Positions 42,760-51,014 of a stretch of DNA of 64,000 nt are shown in pieces. The DNA is from Corynebacterium sp. HMSC04H06 (GTDB lineage Bacteria > Actinomycetota > Actinomycetes > Mycobacteriales > Mycobacteriaceae): assembly GCF_001815935.1 (NCBI RefSeq), contig NZ_KV823418.1, positions 1 through 64,000 on the forward strand, in the 5' to 3' direction. The notes beneath the pieces were generated by a model. That model worked only from the letters and a program-made list of their open reading frames with translations. It did not search any database and had not been told where the DNA came from. The first letter of the stretch is position 1. Each line of letters opens with the position of its first letter. Both the position numbers and the translations under genes were made by a program.

Positions 42760-43650
42760 GTGCAAGACGAAAATAAACTGCAGGAAGACGTAGCGCGCAT
42801 GACGGCTACTCCGGACGGCGGCGCCGCCCCGGAGTCGAAGTCCATGACGTTCAGCGCCGCTTTCGGAGACCTCATCCAAGGCGCCAAGCAGCGCGAACTG
42901 TGGTTCATGTTGGGCCTGCAGGACATCAAGCAGCGCTACCGCCGCTCGGTGCTGGGCCCGCTGTGGATCACCATCGCCACGGGCGTGATGGCCGCGGCGC
43001 TCGGCCTTTTGTACTCCATGCTGTTCCAGATCCCCGTCGCGGAGTTCCTCCCCCACGTCACGGTGGGCCTCATTATGTGGAACTTCATCTCCGGGGCCAT
43101 CAAGGAAGGCTCCACCATCTTCATCGACAACGAGGGGCTCATCAAGCAGCTGCCCGCCCCGCTGTCGGTGCACGTCTACCGCCTGGTCTGGCGGCAGACG
43201 CTGTTTTTGGGCCACAACATGATTATCTGGCTGCTGCTCATCCTCATTTTCCCCCGCCACCTGGGCTGGGAGTTCTTCCTGTTCATTCCGGGCCTGTTCT
43301 TGCTGCTGGTCAACGGCGTGTGGGTAGCGATGTTCTTCGGCATTATCGCCACCCGCTTCCGCGACGTGGCTCCGCTGCTGGAGGCGCTGACCCAGCTGCT
43401 GTTCTACGTCACGCCGATCGTCTGGATGACCAACACCCTGAAGGACCAGGGCGGCGCTGTGGCAGACCGCGCCCGCATCGCGGAGATCAACCCGCTGTAC
43501 CACTACCTGGAGGTCGTGCGCGCCCCGATGATCGGTGAGCCGGTGGCCGCCTACCACTGGTGGATCGTCATCGGCTGCACTATCGCCGGCCTGTTCATCG
43601 CCGGTCTGGCCATGCGCAAGTGGCGCTTCCGCGTGAGCTACTGGGTCTAG
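42760..43650 (+). CDS. wzm: Galactan exporter ABC permease Wzm
   Basis: An ABC-2 type permease of 296 residues with six helices after a polar N-terminus of about 60. Signs are LGLQDIKQRYRRSVLGPLWI and the helices FLPHVTVGLIMWNFISGAI, MIIWLLLILIF and LLFYVTPIVWMTNTL. With Wzt it flips the lipid-linked galactan of arabinogalactan across the membrane (Rv3783 counterpart). GTG at 42760 is chosen for its leaderless promoter; ATG at 42799 is an alternative. Confidence 0.88.
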   Translation: MQDENKLQEDVARMTATPDGGAAPESKSMTFSAAFGDLIQGAKQRELWFMLGLQDIKQRYRRSVLGPLWITIATGVMAAALGLLYSMLFQIPVAEFLPHVTVGLIMWNFISGAIKEGSTIFIDNEGLIKQLPAPLSVHVYRLVWRQTLFLGHNMIIWLLLILIFPRHLGWEFFLFIPGLFLLLVNGVWVAMFFGIIATRFRDVAPLLEALTQLLFYVTPIVWMTNTLKDQGGAVADRARIAEINPLYHYLEVVRAPMIGEPVAAYHWWIVIGCTIAGLFIAGLAMRKWRFRVSYWV

Positions 43651-43664
43651 AAGGAGCACCAACT

Positions 43665-44465
43665 ATGGTTTCTATCGATACTTACAACGCCTGCGTGGAC
43701 TTCCCCATCTTCGACGCGAAGTCCCGCTCCTTAAAGAAGGCAGTGCTCTCCTCCGCCGGCGGCGCCATCGGCAAGAACTCGGACAACACCGTGGTGGTCG
43801 AGGCCCTAAAGGACATCAACCTGCACCTGCGGGAGGGCGACCGCGTCGGCCTGGTCGGCCACAACGGCGCCGGCAAATCCACGCTGCTGCGCCTCCTGTC
43901 CGGCATCTACGAGCCCACCCGGGGCTCTTCCGACGTGCGCGGCCTCGTCGCGCCCGTCTTCGACTTGGGCGTGGGCATGGACCCGGAGGTCTCCGGCTAC
44001 GACAACATCATCATCCGCGGCCTGTTCCTGGGCCAGACCATCAAGCAGATGAAAAAGAAGATGGACGAAATCACGGAGTTCTCCGAGCTGGGCGACTACC
44101 TGTCCATGCCGCTGCGCACCTATTCCACCGGCATGCGCGTGCGCCTGGCCTTGGGCGTGGTCACCTCCATCGAACCGGAGATCCTCCTGCTGGACGAGGG
44201 CATCGGCGCCGTCGATGCCGCCTTCATGGCCAAGGCGCGTGTCCGCTTGGAGGAGCTGGTCAAGCGCTCCGGCATCCTGGTCTTCGCGTCCCACTCCAAC
44301 GACTTCTTGGCGCAGCTGTGCAACACCGCCCTGTGGATCGACCACGGCGAAATCCGCTCGGCCGGCGAGGTCGCCGACGTGGTGGCCGACTACGAGGGCC
44401 CCGAGGTGGGCGAATACGTCCGCGACCTGCGCAAGCGCTTCGAAAACGAGGACGCGCAATCCTAG
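43665..44465 (+). CDS. wzt: Galactan exporter ABC ATPase Wzt
   Basis: A 266-residue ATPase of the polysaccharide exporter subgroup. Walker A is GHNGAGKST (residues 65-73), the signature is YSTGMRVRLALG, and Walker B is ILLLDEGIGAVD. The long N-terminal strand region (residues 1-45) is typical of this subgroup. No carbohydrate-binding C-terminal domain is present. AGAAGGAG precedes the ATG, 14 nt after the wzm stop, so the two form an operon. Confidence 0.92.
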   Translation: MVSIDTYNACVDFPIFDAKSRSLKKAVLSSAGGAIGKNSDNTVVVEALKDINLHLREGDRVGLVGHNGAGKSTLLRLLSGIYEPTRGSSDVRGLVAPVFDLGVGMDPEVSGYDNIIIRGLFLGQTIKQMKKKMDEITEFSELGDYLSMPLRTYSTGMRVRLALGVVTSIEPEILLLDEGIGAVDAAFMAKARVRLEELVKRSGILVFASHSNDFLAQLCNTALWIDHGEIRSAGEVADVVADYEGPEVGEYVRDLRKRFENEDAQS

Positions 44466-44520
44466 TTCCGCTGGGTGTCAGTAGCCGGGCCGGCACCCCG
44501 CCGGTGGCACAATAGAGCGC

Positions 44521-45432
44521 ATGACTGCCACCTTGCATTCCTCCGGCACCACCGCCGCCGTCATCGTCACCCACCAGCGCGCCGAGCTGCTGCGCCTATC
44601 GCTGGATCAGGTGGTCAACCAGACCCACCCGGTCGACTGGGTGATCGTGGTGGACAACGGGGCAGAGGACGCCGTGCGCGACTCCCTTGACGAGCTCGCG
44701 GGCGAGCGCGCGGTCTACGTGCCCTCGGAAACCAACCTGGGCGGGGCCGGCGGCTTCGCTCTGGGTTTTTTGACCGCGCTGTCCCTGGGCGCGGACGCCA
44801 TCTGGTGCGCCGACGACGACGGCCGGCCAGCCGACCACTCCGTGCTGGAAACCCTCTACCGCGTGGCAGAAGACCACCACCTGGCGGAGGTCTCCCCGGC
44901 GGTCTGCAATATCGACGACCCGCAGCGCCTGGCATTCCCACTGCGCCAGGGGCTGGTCTGGCGCCGCCGCCTGGACGAGCTGGAGGGCGACTTCCTGCCC
45001 GGCATCGCCAGCCTGTTCAACGGCGCGCTGATCTCCGCCAAGGCGATGGAGGTCATCGGCGTGCCGGACTACCGCCTGTTCATCCGCGGCGATGAGGTCG
45101 AGTACCACCGCCGGCTGGTCGGTTCGGGCCTGCCCTTCGGCACCGCCCTGACCTGCGCCTACCTGCACCCGGACGGCTCGGACGAGTTCAAGCCGATTTT
45201 GGGCGGGCGGATGCACGCCCAGTACCCGGAAGGCGAGTTCAAGCGCTTTTTCACCTACCGCAACCGCGGCTACCTGTTGTGGCAGCGCGGCATGCGCAAG
45301 CTGCTGCCGCAGGAATTCGCCCGCTTCGGATGGTTCTTCCTCATCCAGCGCCGCGACCCGGCCGGCTTTATCGAGTGGCTCAAGCTGCACAACCGTGGCC
45401 GCACCGAAGACTTCCGCCGGCCCAAGAATTAG
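44521..45432 (+). CDS. glfT1: Galactofuranosyltransferase GlfT1
   Basis: A 303-residue GT2-family enzyme that adds the first galactofuranose units to the decaprenyl-linked linker in the cytoplasm. The nucleotide strand is VIVTHQRAELL, with NLGGAGGFALGF and the metal-binding WCADDDG (Asp98-Asp100). A C-terminal aromatic segment follows (FFTYRNRGYLLWQRGM). It follows wzt by 55 nt and matches Rv3782. Confidence 0.9.
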   Translation: MTATLHSSGTTAAVIVTHQRAELLRLSLDQVVNQTHPVDWVIVVDNGAEDAVRDSLDELAGERAVYVPSETNLGGAGGFALGFLTALSLGADAIWCADDDGRPADHSVLETLYRVAEDHHLAEVSPAVCNIDDPQRLAFPLRQGLVWRRRLDELEGDFLPGIASLFNGALISAKAMEVIGVPDYRLFIRGDEVEYHRRLVGSGLPFGTALTCAYLHPDGSDEFKPILGGRMHAQYPEGEFKRFFTYRNRGYLLWQRGMRKLLPQEFARFGWFFLIQRRDPAGFIEWLKLHNRGRTEDFRRPKN

Positions 45433-45457
45433 CCCTTAAGCTCCTAGTAGCTAGCAC

Positions 45458-45934
45458 CTAGTTCACCTCGAAGCTCTTGCGCGTGGAGCGGAAGATGATC
45501 CAGCGTTGGACCCAGAAGTTTACGAAGGTGGCCAGGCCCTGGGAGACGGCGTAGGCCACCACCAGCGCCGGGGTTGATGGCCACCCCAGTCTGTGATCCA
45601 GGAAGCCGAAGCCCCAGCGGTAGAGCATGATGTTGACTAGGAAGGTCAGCGCGTAGGTGGCGGCCACCGCCAGCAGGCGCCGCAGGCTGGGCCGCGCGTT
45701 GAACGTCCACTTGCGGTTGAGCAGGTAGGCCGTGAGCGTGCCCGCGACGAAGCCGACGGAACGCGCCCCGGTCTCCCCCAGCACGCCGAGTACGATCTGC
45801 AGCAGCCAGGTAATCCCCAGGTCCATGACCGCAGAGATGCCGCCGGTGATAATAAACTTGGCGGACTGAGCGCGCAGCGAGTTCGACTGGGACAGCCGCC
45901 CCGCCGTCGTCGATAAGTCTGCCTGCTCAGCCAC
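45458..45934 (-). CDS. GtrA family membrane protein (second copy)
   Basis: A 158-residue four-helix GtrA-like protein: FIITGGISAVMDLGITWLLQ, SVGFVAGTLTAYLLNRKWTFN, and the end ATFVNFWVQRWIIFR. GTG at 45934 with GGAG 6 nt upstream is preferred; a frame from 45982 would overlap the preceding gene by 29 nt. It lies directly after another GtrA gene. Family members flip or position polyprenyl-linked sugars; the M. tuberculosis relative Rv3789 helps AftA. Confidence 0.85.
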   Translation of the reverse strand: MAEQADLSTTAGRLSQSNSLRAQSAKFIITGGISAVMDLGITWLLQIVLGVLGETGARSVGFVAGTLTAYLLNRKWTFNARPSLRRLLAVAATYALTFLVNIMLYRWGFGFLDHRLGWPSTPALVVAYAVSQGLATFVNFWVQRWIIFRSTRKSFEVN

Positions 45935-45953
45935 TGTGTTCTCCGCCGCTTTC

Positions 45954-46379
45954 CTACTTAAAGACGAATACTCGCTGGACAACGAAGTTGGTCACCGTCG
46001 CCACGCCCTGGGCGATGACGAAGGCCACGGTATTTTTGACCGCGCCGTCCAGCCCCAGCGCCATCAGCGGCGAGTTGAGCAGCCAGAACAACAAGTTTTG
46101 CACCGCGAAGGTGCAGCCGTAAAGCGCTGCCACCGTCGCGGCGGTGCGGCCGGTCACCTGCGCGCCAAAGGTCCAGCGCGCGTTCGCCAGGTAAGCGGCG
46201 ATAGTGCCGAAGACCCAGCCAATGGCCTTGGCCGCGGAGCGGTGCAGGCCGAGCGCGATCAGCACCATGGTCAACCCGTAGTCCAAGGCAGCGGTGAAAA
46301 CGCCCACCGCGATGAAGCGCCCCAGCTGCTGTTTCAGGGATCCGCGTTGGATTTCGGTGTTCTCCGGCATGTCATTCAC
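45954..46379 (-). CDS. GtrA family membrane protein (first copy)
   Basis: A 141-residue four-helix protein of the same family (FIAVGVFTAALDYGLTMVLIA, GWVFGTIAAYLANARWTFG, VATVTNFVVQRVFVFK). GTG at 46379 has TAGGCT 8 nt upstream. Position between glfT1 and dprE1 matches Rv3789. The two copies differ widely in sequence and may form a heteromeric unit. Confidence 0.85.
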   Translation of the reverse strand: MNDMPENTEIQRGSLKQQLGRFIAVGVFTAALDYGLTMVLIALGLHRSAAKAIGWVFGTIAAYLANARWTFGAQVTGRTAATVAALYGCTFAVQNLLFWLLNSPLMALGLDGAVKNTVAFVIAQGVATVTNFVVQRVFVFK

Positions 46380-46420
46380 GGGTCACTAGCCTACCGCCTT
46401 CCGCCCCGCGGCCTTGACGA

Positions 46421-47323
46421 TCAGCGCCGTAGCAGGGCGCGGTAGATATCCAGGCGCTCGACCGGGGAGGCCTTCTTCTCACCCAGCCCGCCAATCTCCG
46501 CCAGGGCCCTCAGCGAGGCCTCGCAGACGTGGCGGGCTTGGTCGGCGGCGAGCTCAGAACCGTCGTCATCGACCCAGCCCAGGGCGTTCATGGTGGTCTC
46601 GATGACGCGGTCGGTGACCTCGGGCCCGGACAGGCAGGCCAGCCCCAGCACCGTGGACCAGAAAGCGTCCTTGCCCTGGGAGGTCACCTCCCGCGGCAGG
46701 CTCGCCAGCACCCGCTGCGTCTGGGGGCTGATGTCCCCCTCGCGCTCCAAGTCGAGCGCCTGCAGCAGCGGCACGAAATCATAAAGCCGGGTGCGCTCGA
46801 CTATCTGGCGCACCTCTTCGGTGACCAACTCCAGGACCTCGTCGATGGTGTCCTGCCCGGTCAGCGCCGCATTAACCGCGGTCAGGTTGAAGCTCGAGCC
46901 CGGGAAGGAACCCGAACCGCCCACGCACAACGCCCGGGGCGAGCCCGCGTCGCGCGGGTAGATATCAGCGACCACCAGGGAAAAGTCCCACAGCCCCCAG
47001 GTGTAGTCCACCTGCGAGCCCACGCGCCACAGGAACTCCGAAACCTGGTGGGTGGGATCTATGCGCTTGCCGCGGGCATCGTGGTGCTCGAAGAAATGCC
47101 AGGGCGAGTCCTCGTCCGGCAGGTCGAAGCAGACGGTGAGGACGTCGTGGAGGTCGTGGAAGGACAGGGCGTCGTTCAGCCCGATCTGGCGGTGGACCTC
47201 CGCGTCGGCGCGCACGTTGGAGACCTGGCAGATGACCGTCAGCGGCTCGCGCGCAAGGCGCACCAGCGGATCCCCGCGGCCGCGGGCGGCGCGGATATCG
47301 GTGACGCTGGCCATCTCTGACAT
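46421..47323 (-). CDS. pRiA4b ORF-3-like domain protein
   Basis: A 300-residue protein. The N-terminal half fits the plasmid pRiA4b ORF-3-like fold (DALSFHDLHDVLTVCF, PWHFFEHHDARGKR, DYTWGLWDFSLVVADIYP, then ALCVGGSGSFPGSSFN). The helical C-terminal half is specific to actinobacteria. Function is unknown. TACGCT ends 7 nt before the ATG, so it is probably leaderless. Confidence 0.72.
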   Translation of the reverse strand: MSEMASVTDIRAARGRGDPLVRLAREPLTVICQVSNVRADAEVHRQIGLNDALSFHDLHDVLTVCFDLPDEDSPWHFFEHHDARGKRIDPTHQVSEFLWRVGSQVDYTWGLWDFSLVVADIYPRDAGSPRALCVGGSGSFPGSSFNLTAVNAALTGQDTIDEVLELVTEEVRQIVERTRLYDFVPLLQALDLEREGDISPQTQRVLASLPREVTSQGKDAFWSTVLGLACLSGPEVTDRVIETTMNALGWVDDDGSELAADQARHVCEASLRALAEIGGLGEKKASPVERLDIYRALLRR

Positions 47324-47330
47324 AGGCCCC

Positions 47331-47336
47331 AGCGTA
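47331..47336 (-). promoter_or_regulatory. -10 element of the leaderless gene at 47323
   Basis: TACGCT on the minus strand is followed by 7 nt and the ATG at 47323. Confidence 0.45.
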
Positions 47337-47380
47337 GCGCTTTCGCCGCTAGCTAACCGTTGCCCCAGTTGAGACGGACC

Positions 47381-47875
47381 TTAATCCGCGCGGCGGGCGA
47401 TCTCCCGGGCCTCCGCCTCGCTGACCACGAAGGTCACCCCCGCCCCGATGGCCCCCAGCAGTGTCCACGGCTTGGTGACCCCGCGGGTGCGCAGCCAGCC
47501 GGCCACCCGGCGGGTGACCGCGATGTCCAGCGCCGCGCCGAGGGCGAAGACCGCCACGCCGGCCACGATTGACCACGCGGGCAGGGTCGGGGCGTCGTCC
47601 GGGACCTGGCCGAATTCCTCGTCGTCTTCGTCCTGGGCGTTCAGGTAGCCCACCAGGCCCAAAAAGCCGGCGGCGGACAGGGCGTAGGCGCCGATGAGCA
47701 CGGTGCGGTTTTTGATCCAGTCAGGGTAGGCAGTCACCGCGCCGATGATCGCCGATTGGGCGATCCTTCCGGCGAGCGTGTCATCCAGGGCGTAGTTGTC
47801 AGTGCTGTCAGTATTGTCTGCTTGCTTGTCGGCGCTGACAGTGGTGGCGGTCCGTTCGCGGTCGGTAGAAGTCAT
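47381..47875 (-). CDS. Hypothetical membrane protein
   Basis: A 164-residue protein with a polar Asp/Thr-rich N-terminus of about 40 residues, hydrophobic segments near residues 57-80 and 100-117, and a possible third near 138-150. The last residues are charged (EAEAREIARRAD). The family was not recognised. ATG at 47875 has TACAGT 6 nt upstream. It diverges from the next gene with a 33-nt gap that holds both promoters. Confidence 0.72.
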   Translation of the reverse strand: MTSTDRERTATTVSADKQADNTDSTDNYALDDTLAGRIAQSAIIGAVTAYPDWIKNRTVLIGAYALSAAGFLGLVGYLNAQDEDDEEFGQVPDDAPTLPAWSIVAGVAVFALGAALDIAVTRRVAGWLRTRGVTKPWTLLGAIGAGVTFVVSEAEAREIARRAD

Positions 47876-47881
47876 GACACC

Positions 47882-47901
47882 ACTGTAGGCAGGGCTAGAA
47901 T
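47882..47901. promoter_or_regulatory. Back-to-back leaderless promoters
   Basis: Minus strand: TACAGT at 47882-47887 lies 6 nt before the ATG at 47875. Plus strand: TAGAAT at 47896-47901 lies 7 nt before the ATG at 47909. The -10 boxes are 8 nt apart, so the -35 region of each lies over the other gene's start. Confidence 0.55.
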
Positions 47902-47908
47902 TGGGCGC

Positions 47909-48184
47909 ATGTATTCTTCGGATCCGCAACACCTCACCCCGGCGCAGCAGGCGGCGAAAGACCAGACCAACGAGGACGACCACCGCCACGGCCACTTTCT
48001 GGCCACCGAGCACACCAACCTTCCCTTCGACGGGTTCATGACGCGGCTGATGGCCGAGGAGCTGCCGATGTTGGACTCGGCCTCCCGCACCCGCGTCATG
48101 GAGATCATCAAGGCCTACGACGGCCCGGTGATCTGCTCCCAGGAGGAGCTTCCCGCCGAGATCCGCGAGCTCATGGATCTCTAG
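47909..48184 (+). CDS. Conserved hypothetical protein (91 aa)
   Basis: A small hydrophilic protein with a His/Asp/Glu-rich N-terminus and a helical C-terminus (FDGFMTRLMAEELPML, SRTRVMEIIKAYDGPVICS). No known family was recognised. A good TAGAAT -10 box 7 nt upstream indicates leaderless expression. A terminator follows. Confidence 0.72.
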   Translation: MYSSDPQHLTPAQQAAKDQTNEDDHRHGHFLATEHTNLPFDGFMTRLMAEELPMLDSASRTRVMEIIKAYDGPVICSQEELPAEIRELMDL

Positions 48185-48208
48185 GCTTCCTTCCCGAAAA
48201 GATAGAGT

Positions 48209-48247
48209 CCGGGCACAAATAATACGGTTGTACTGCCCGTTTTGTTC
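48209..48247 (+). terminator. Probable terminator before dprE1
   Basis: CGGGCA (48210-48215) pairs with TGCCCG (48234-48239) and TTTTGTT follows. The loop is 18 nt with a possible weak inner pairing. Confidence 0.6.
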
Positions 48248-48345
48248 CGAATATCACGAACTCGCCGCGCTGGCTTTCACACCTATACCGATCGGCACTA
48301 GGTAGGCTAGGACATTGAACTATCCGTCAAGCAAAGAGTTGAAAG

Positions 48346-49761
48346 ATGGAATTACACACCACTGAGAAGTCTCTCCACGGCTGGGGCCGCACCGCGCCGA
48401 CCACCGCGCACGTGCTGTCCACCCCGGATGTAGATGTCATCAAGAACGCGGTCGCACAGGTTGCGGACGCCAACGCCGACGCCCCGCAGCATCTGCGCCG
48501 CGGCGTCATCGCCCGCGGCATGGGCCGCTCCTACGGCGACCCGGCCCAAAACGGTGGCGGCCTCGTCATCGACATGCAGGCACTGAACCAGATCCATTCC
48601 ATCGATCCTGACAGCGCCATCGTGGACGTCGACGGCGGCGTCACCCTGGACCAGCTGATGAAGGCCGCCCTGCCGTTCGGCCTGTGGGTCCCGGTCCTGC
48701 CGGGCACTCGCCAGGTGACCATCGGCGGCGCCATCGGCCCGGACATCCACGGCAAGAACCACCACTCCGCCGGCTCCTTCGGTGATCACGTGGTGTCCAT
48801 GGAGCTGCTGGTGGCCGACGGCCGCGTGCTCCACCTGGAGCCGGAGGGCAGCTCCGATGACCCGGACGGCACCCTGTTCTGGGCCACCGTGGGCGGCATG
48901 GGCCTGACCGGCATCATCCTGCGCGCGCAGATCCGCATGACCAAGACGGAGACCGCCTACTTCATCGCGGACACGGACCGCACCGAGAACCTGGAAGAGA
49001 CCGTCGCCTTCCACTCGGACGGCTCGGAGAAGAACTACACCTACTCCTCCGCCTGGTTCGACGTCATCTCCCCGGAGCCGAAGCTGGGCCGCTCCACCAT
49101 CTCCCGCGGCAGCCTGGCCACACTGGACCAGCTCAAGGAATTCGCGCCGAAGCTGGCGCAGGATCCGCTGAAGTTCAACGCGCCACAACTGATGACCGTG
49201 CCGGACATCTTCCCGTCCTGGACCATGAACAAGCTGACGCTGTCCGCCATCGGTGAGGCCTATTACCTGATGGGCGCTCCCGCCCGGAACCAAGTCAAGA
49301 ACCTCACGCAGTTCTACCAGCCGCTGGATCTCATCGGCGAATGGAACCGCGGCTACGGCTCCAAGGGCTTTTTGCAGTACCAGTTCGTGGTCCCCATGGA
49401 CGCGGTCGAGCCGTTCAAGGAGATCATCCGGGACATGCAGCGTTCCGGCCACTACTCCGCGCTGAACGTCTTCAAGCTCTTTGGCGAAGGCAACCGTGCG
49501 CCGCTGTCCTACCCGATGCCGGGCTGGAACGTCTGCGTGGACTTCCCCATCCGCGAGGGCCTGGGCTCCTTCCTGGACGACTTGGACCGTCGCGTCATGG
49601 AATTCGGCGGCCGCCTCTACCTGGCCAAGGAGTCGCGTACCTCGGCGGAGAACTTCCACCGCATGTACCCCGGCCTGAAGGGCTGGCTGAAAACACGCAA
49701 CGAAATCGACCCGACCGGCGTCTTTGCCTCCGATATGTCGCGGCGCCTCGAGCTGCACTAA
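48346..49761 (+). CDS. dprE1: Decaprenylphosphoryl-beta-D-ribose oxidase DprE1
   Basis: A 471-residue FAD enzyme of the VAO family that oxidises decaprenylphosphoryl ribose, the first half of epimerisation to the arabinose donor. The FAD loop is [16 protein letters not shown], with [16 protein letters not shown]. Cys397 in GWNVCVDFP corresponds to M. tuberculosis Cys387, the residue attacked by benzothiazinones. The ribosome site is weak. A TAGGCT box near 48303 may be the promoter. dprE2 starts 12 nt after its stop. Confidence 0.95.
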   Translation: MELHTTEKSLHGWGRTAPTTAHVLSTPDVDVIKNAVAQVADANADAPQHLRRGVIARGMGRSYGDPAQNGGGLVIDMQALNQIHSIDPDSAIVDVDGGVTLDQLMKAALPFGLWVPVLPGTRQVTIGGAIGPDIHGKNHHSAGSFGDHVVSMELLVADGRVLHLEPEGSSDDPDGTLFWATVGGMGLTGIILRAQIRMTKTETAYFIADTDRTENLEETVAFHSDGSEKNYTYSSAWFDVISPEPKLGRSTISRGSLATLDQLKEFAPKLAQDPLKFNAPQLMTVPDIFPSWTMNKLTLSAIGEAYYLMGAPARNQVKNLTQFYQPLDLIGEWNRGYGSKGFLQYQFVVPMDAVEPFKEIIRDMQRSGHYSALNVFKLFGEGNRAPLSYPMPGWNVCVDFPIREGLGSFLDDLDRRVMEFGGRLYLAKESRTSAENFHRMYPGLKGWLKTRNEIDPTGVFASDMSRRLELH

Positions 49762-49773
49762 GAAAGGACACTC

Positions 49774-50532
49774 ATGCTTAACGCAGTAGGCCAAGCACAA
49801 CACATTCTCCTTCTCGGCGGCACCAGCGAAATCGGCCTGGGCATCGTCGAAGAATTCCTGGACCGCGGCCCGGCCAAGGTCACCCTGGCGGCCCGCCCGG
49901 GCTCCCAGCACCTGGAGGCCGCCCGCGCTCAGCTGGCCCACAAGGGCGCGGACGTGGAGGTCATCGAATTCGACGCCACCGATTTCGATTCCCACCCGGC
50001 GGTTATCGATGCCGCCTTCGCCCGCGGCGACGTCGACGTCGCCATCGTTTCCTTCGGCACCCTGGGCGATCAGGAACAGCTGTGGCAGGACCAGGCCAAG
50101 GCCGTGGCTTCTGCCCAGGTCAACTACACCGCGCCGGTCTCCGTCGGCGTGCTGTTGGGCCAGCGGCTCAAGGCGCAGGGCCACGGCACCATCGTGGCGC
50201 TGTCCTCGGTGGCCGGCATGCGCGTGCGCCGCTCCAACTTCGTCTACGGCGCCTCCAAGGCCGGCCTGGACGGCTTCTACGTCAACCTAGGCGAGGCCCT
50301 GCGCGGCGACGGCGTGAACGTGCTGGTGGTCCGCCCCGGCCAGGTCCGCACCCGCATGTCCGCCGAAGCTGGCGATGCCCCGCTGACCGTCAACGTCTCC
50401 GACGTCGCGAAGGACACCGTGCAGGCGGTCCTCGACGACAAGCAGGCCATCTTCGTCCACCCGCTGTTCAAGTACGTGAGCTTGGCCTTCAAGTTCATCC
50501 CGCAGACGGTTTTCCGGAAGCTGCCGTTCTAA
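49774..50532 (+). CDS. dprE2: Decaprenylphosphoryl-2-keto-ribose reductase DprE2
   Basis: A 252-residue SDR enzyme that reduces the DprE1 product to decaprenylphosphoryl arabinose. The cofactor loop is LLGGTSEIGLGIVEEF. The catalytic triad Ser-Tyr-Lys is in ALSSVAGM and FVYGASKAGLDGFY. The C-terminus (FKYVSLAFKFIPQTVFRKL) is amphipathic, consistent with membrane association. AGAAAGGA precedes the ATG. The end overlaps a small opposite-strand gene by 4 nt. Confidence 0.94.
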   Translation: MLNAVGQAQHILLLGGTSEIGLGIVEEFLDRGPAKVTLAARPGSQHLEAARAQLAHKGADVEVIEFDATDFDSHPAVIDAAFARGDVDVAIVSFGTLGDQEQLWQDQAKAVASAQVNYTAPVSVGVLLGQRLKAQGHGTIVALSSVAGMRVRRSNFVYGASKAGLDGFYVNLGEALRGDGVNVLVVRPGQVRTRMSAEAGDAPLTVNVSDVAKDTVQAVLDDKQAIFVHPLFKYVSLAFKFIPQTVFRKLPF

Positions 50533-50864
50533 ATCGGTTCGCCGGTTGAGTCGTAGGCCCCGGAGCTTTCGTTCCGGGGCAGCTGGCGGCACTCCTGCTG
50601 CTCGGCATCGCCGAAACGACTGACGTAGAGGCCCGCGTCGCGCTGGGCCTCTTTTTCTATCTCGCCGTTGCCAACCACCGAGCCCACAACGCGCGTGTCC
50701 CCGGCCGCTCCCGGGCCTTCCACCGCGCATTCGACGGTCACTCCCACCTTCTGGGCGGGCACCGACTCCGACTCATCTTCGCCAAAGGACTGACCGACCA
50801 CGGGGACGGCGATAGCCACCGCCGCGACCGCGCCCGCCGCTGCGACTGCGTATCCTCGCTTCAT
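50529..50864 (-). CDS. Small secreted or membrane-anchored hypothetical protein
   Basis: A 111-residue protein with an N-terminal signal-type helix (KRGYAVAAAGAVAAVAIAVP) and a polar remainder with two cysteines (VECAVEG, QECRQLP) that could form a disulfide outside the cell. No lipobox is seen. The family was not recognised. It lies between dprE2 and aftA on the opposite strand, so it may be an envelope protein. Confidence 0.7.
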   Translation of the reverse strand: MKRGYAVAAAGAVAAVAIAVPVVGQSFGEDESESVPAQKVGVTVECAVEGPGAAGDTRVVGSVVGNGEIEKEAQRDAGLYVSRFGDAEQQECRQLPRNESSGAYDSTGEPI

Positions 50865-51014
50865 AGTCCTTCCCTAGTTCTGACCACGGTATCCGCGAAT
50901 CACCGTACCTAAGATCCCTGGCGCTGTATAGCGACATCCGCAACCTCGGCCAGTATCCCCGTTCGCAGCGTGCGCTATGAGGAACGAGCCGCGCCATATG
51001 AGAAACTAGAGAGC

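Noticed and set aside
48352-50184. 610-codon frame opposite to dprE1-dprE2
   Set aside because: Antisense shadow of two well-supported genes.
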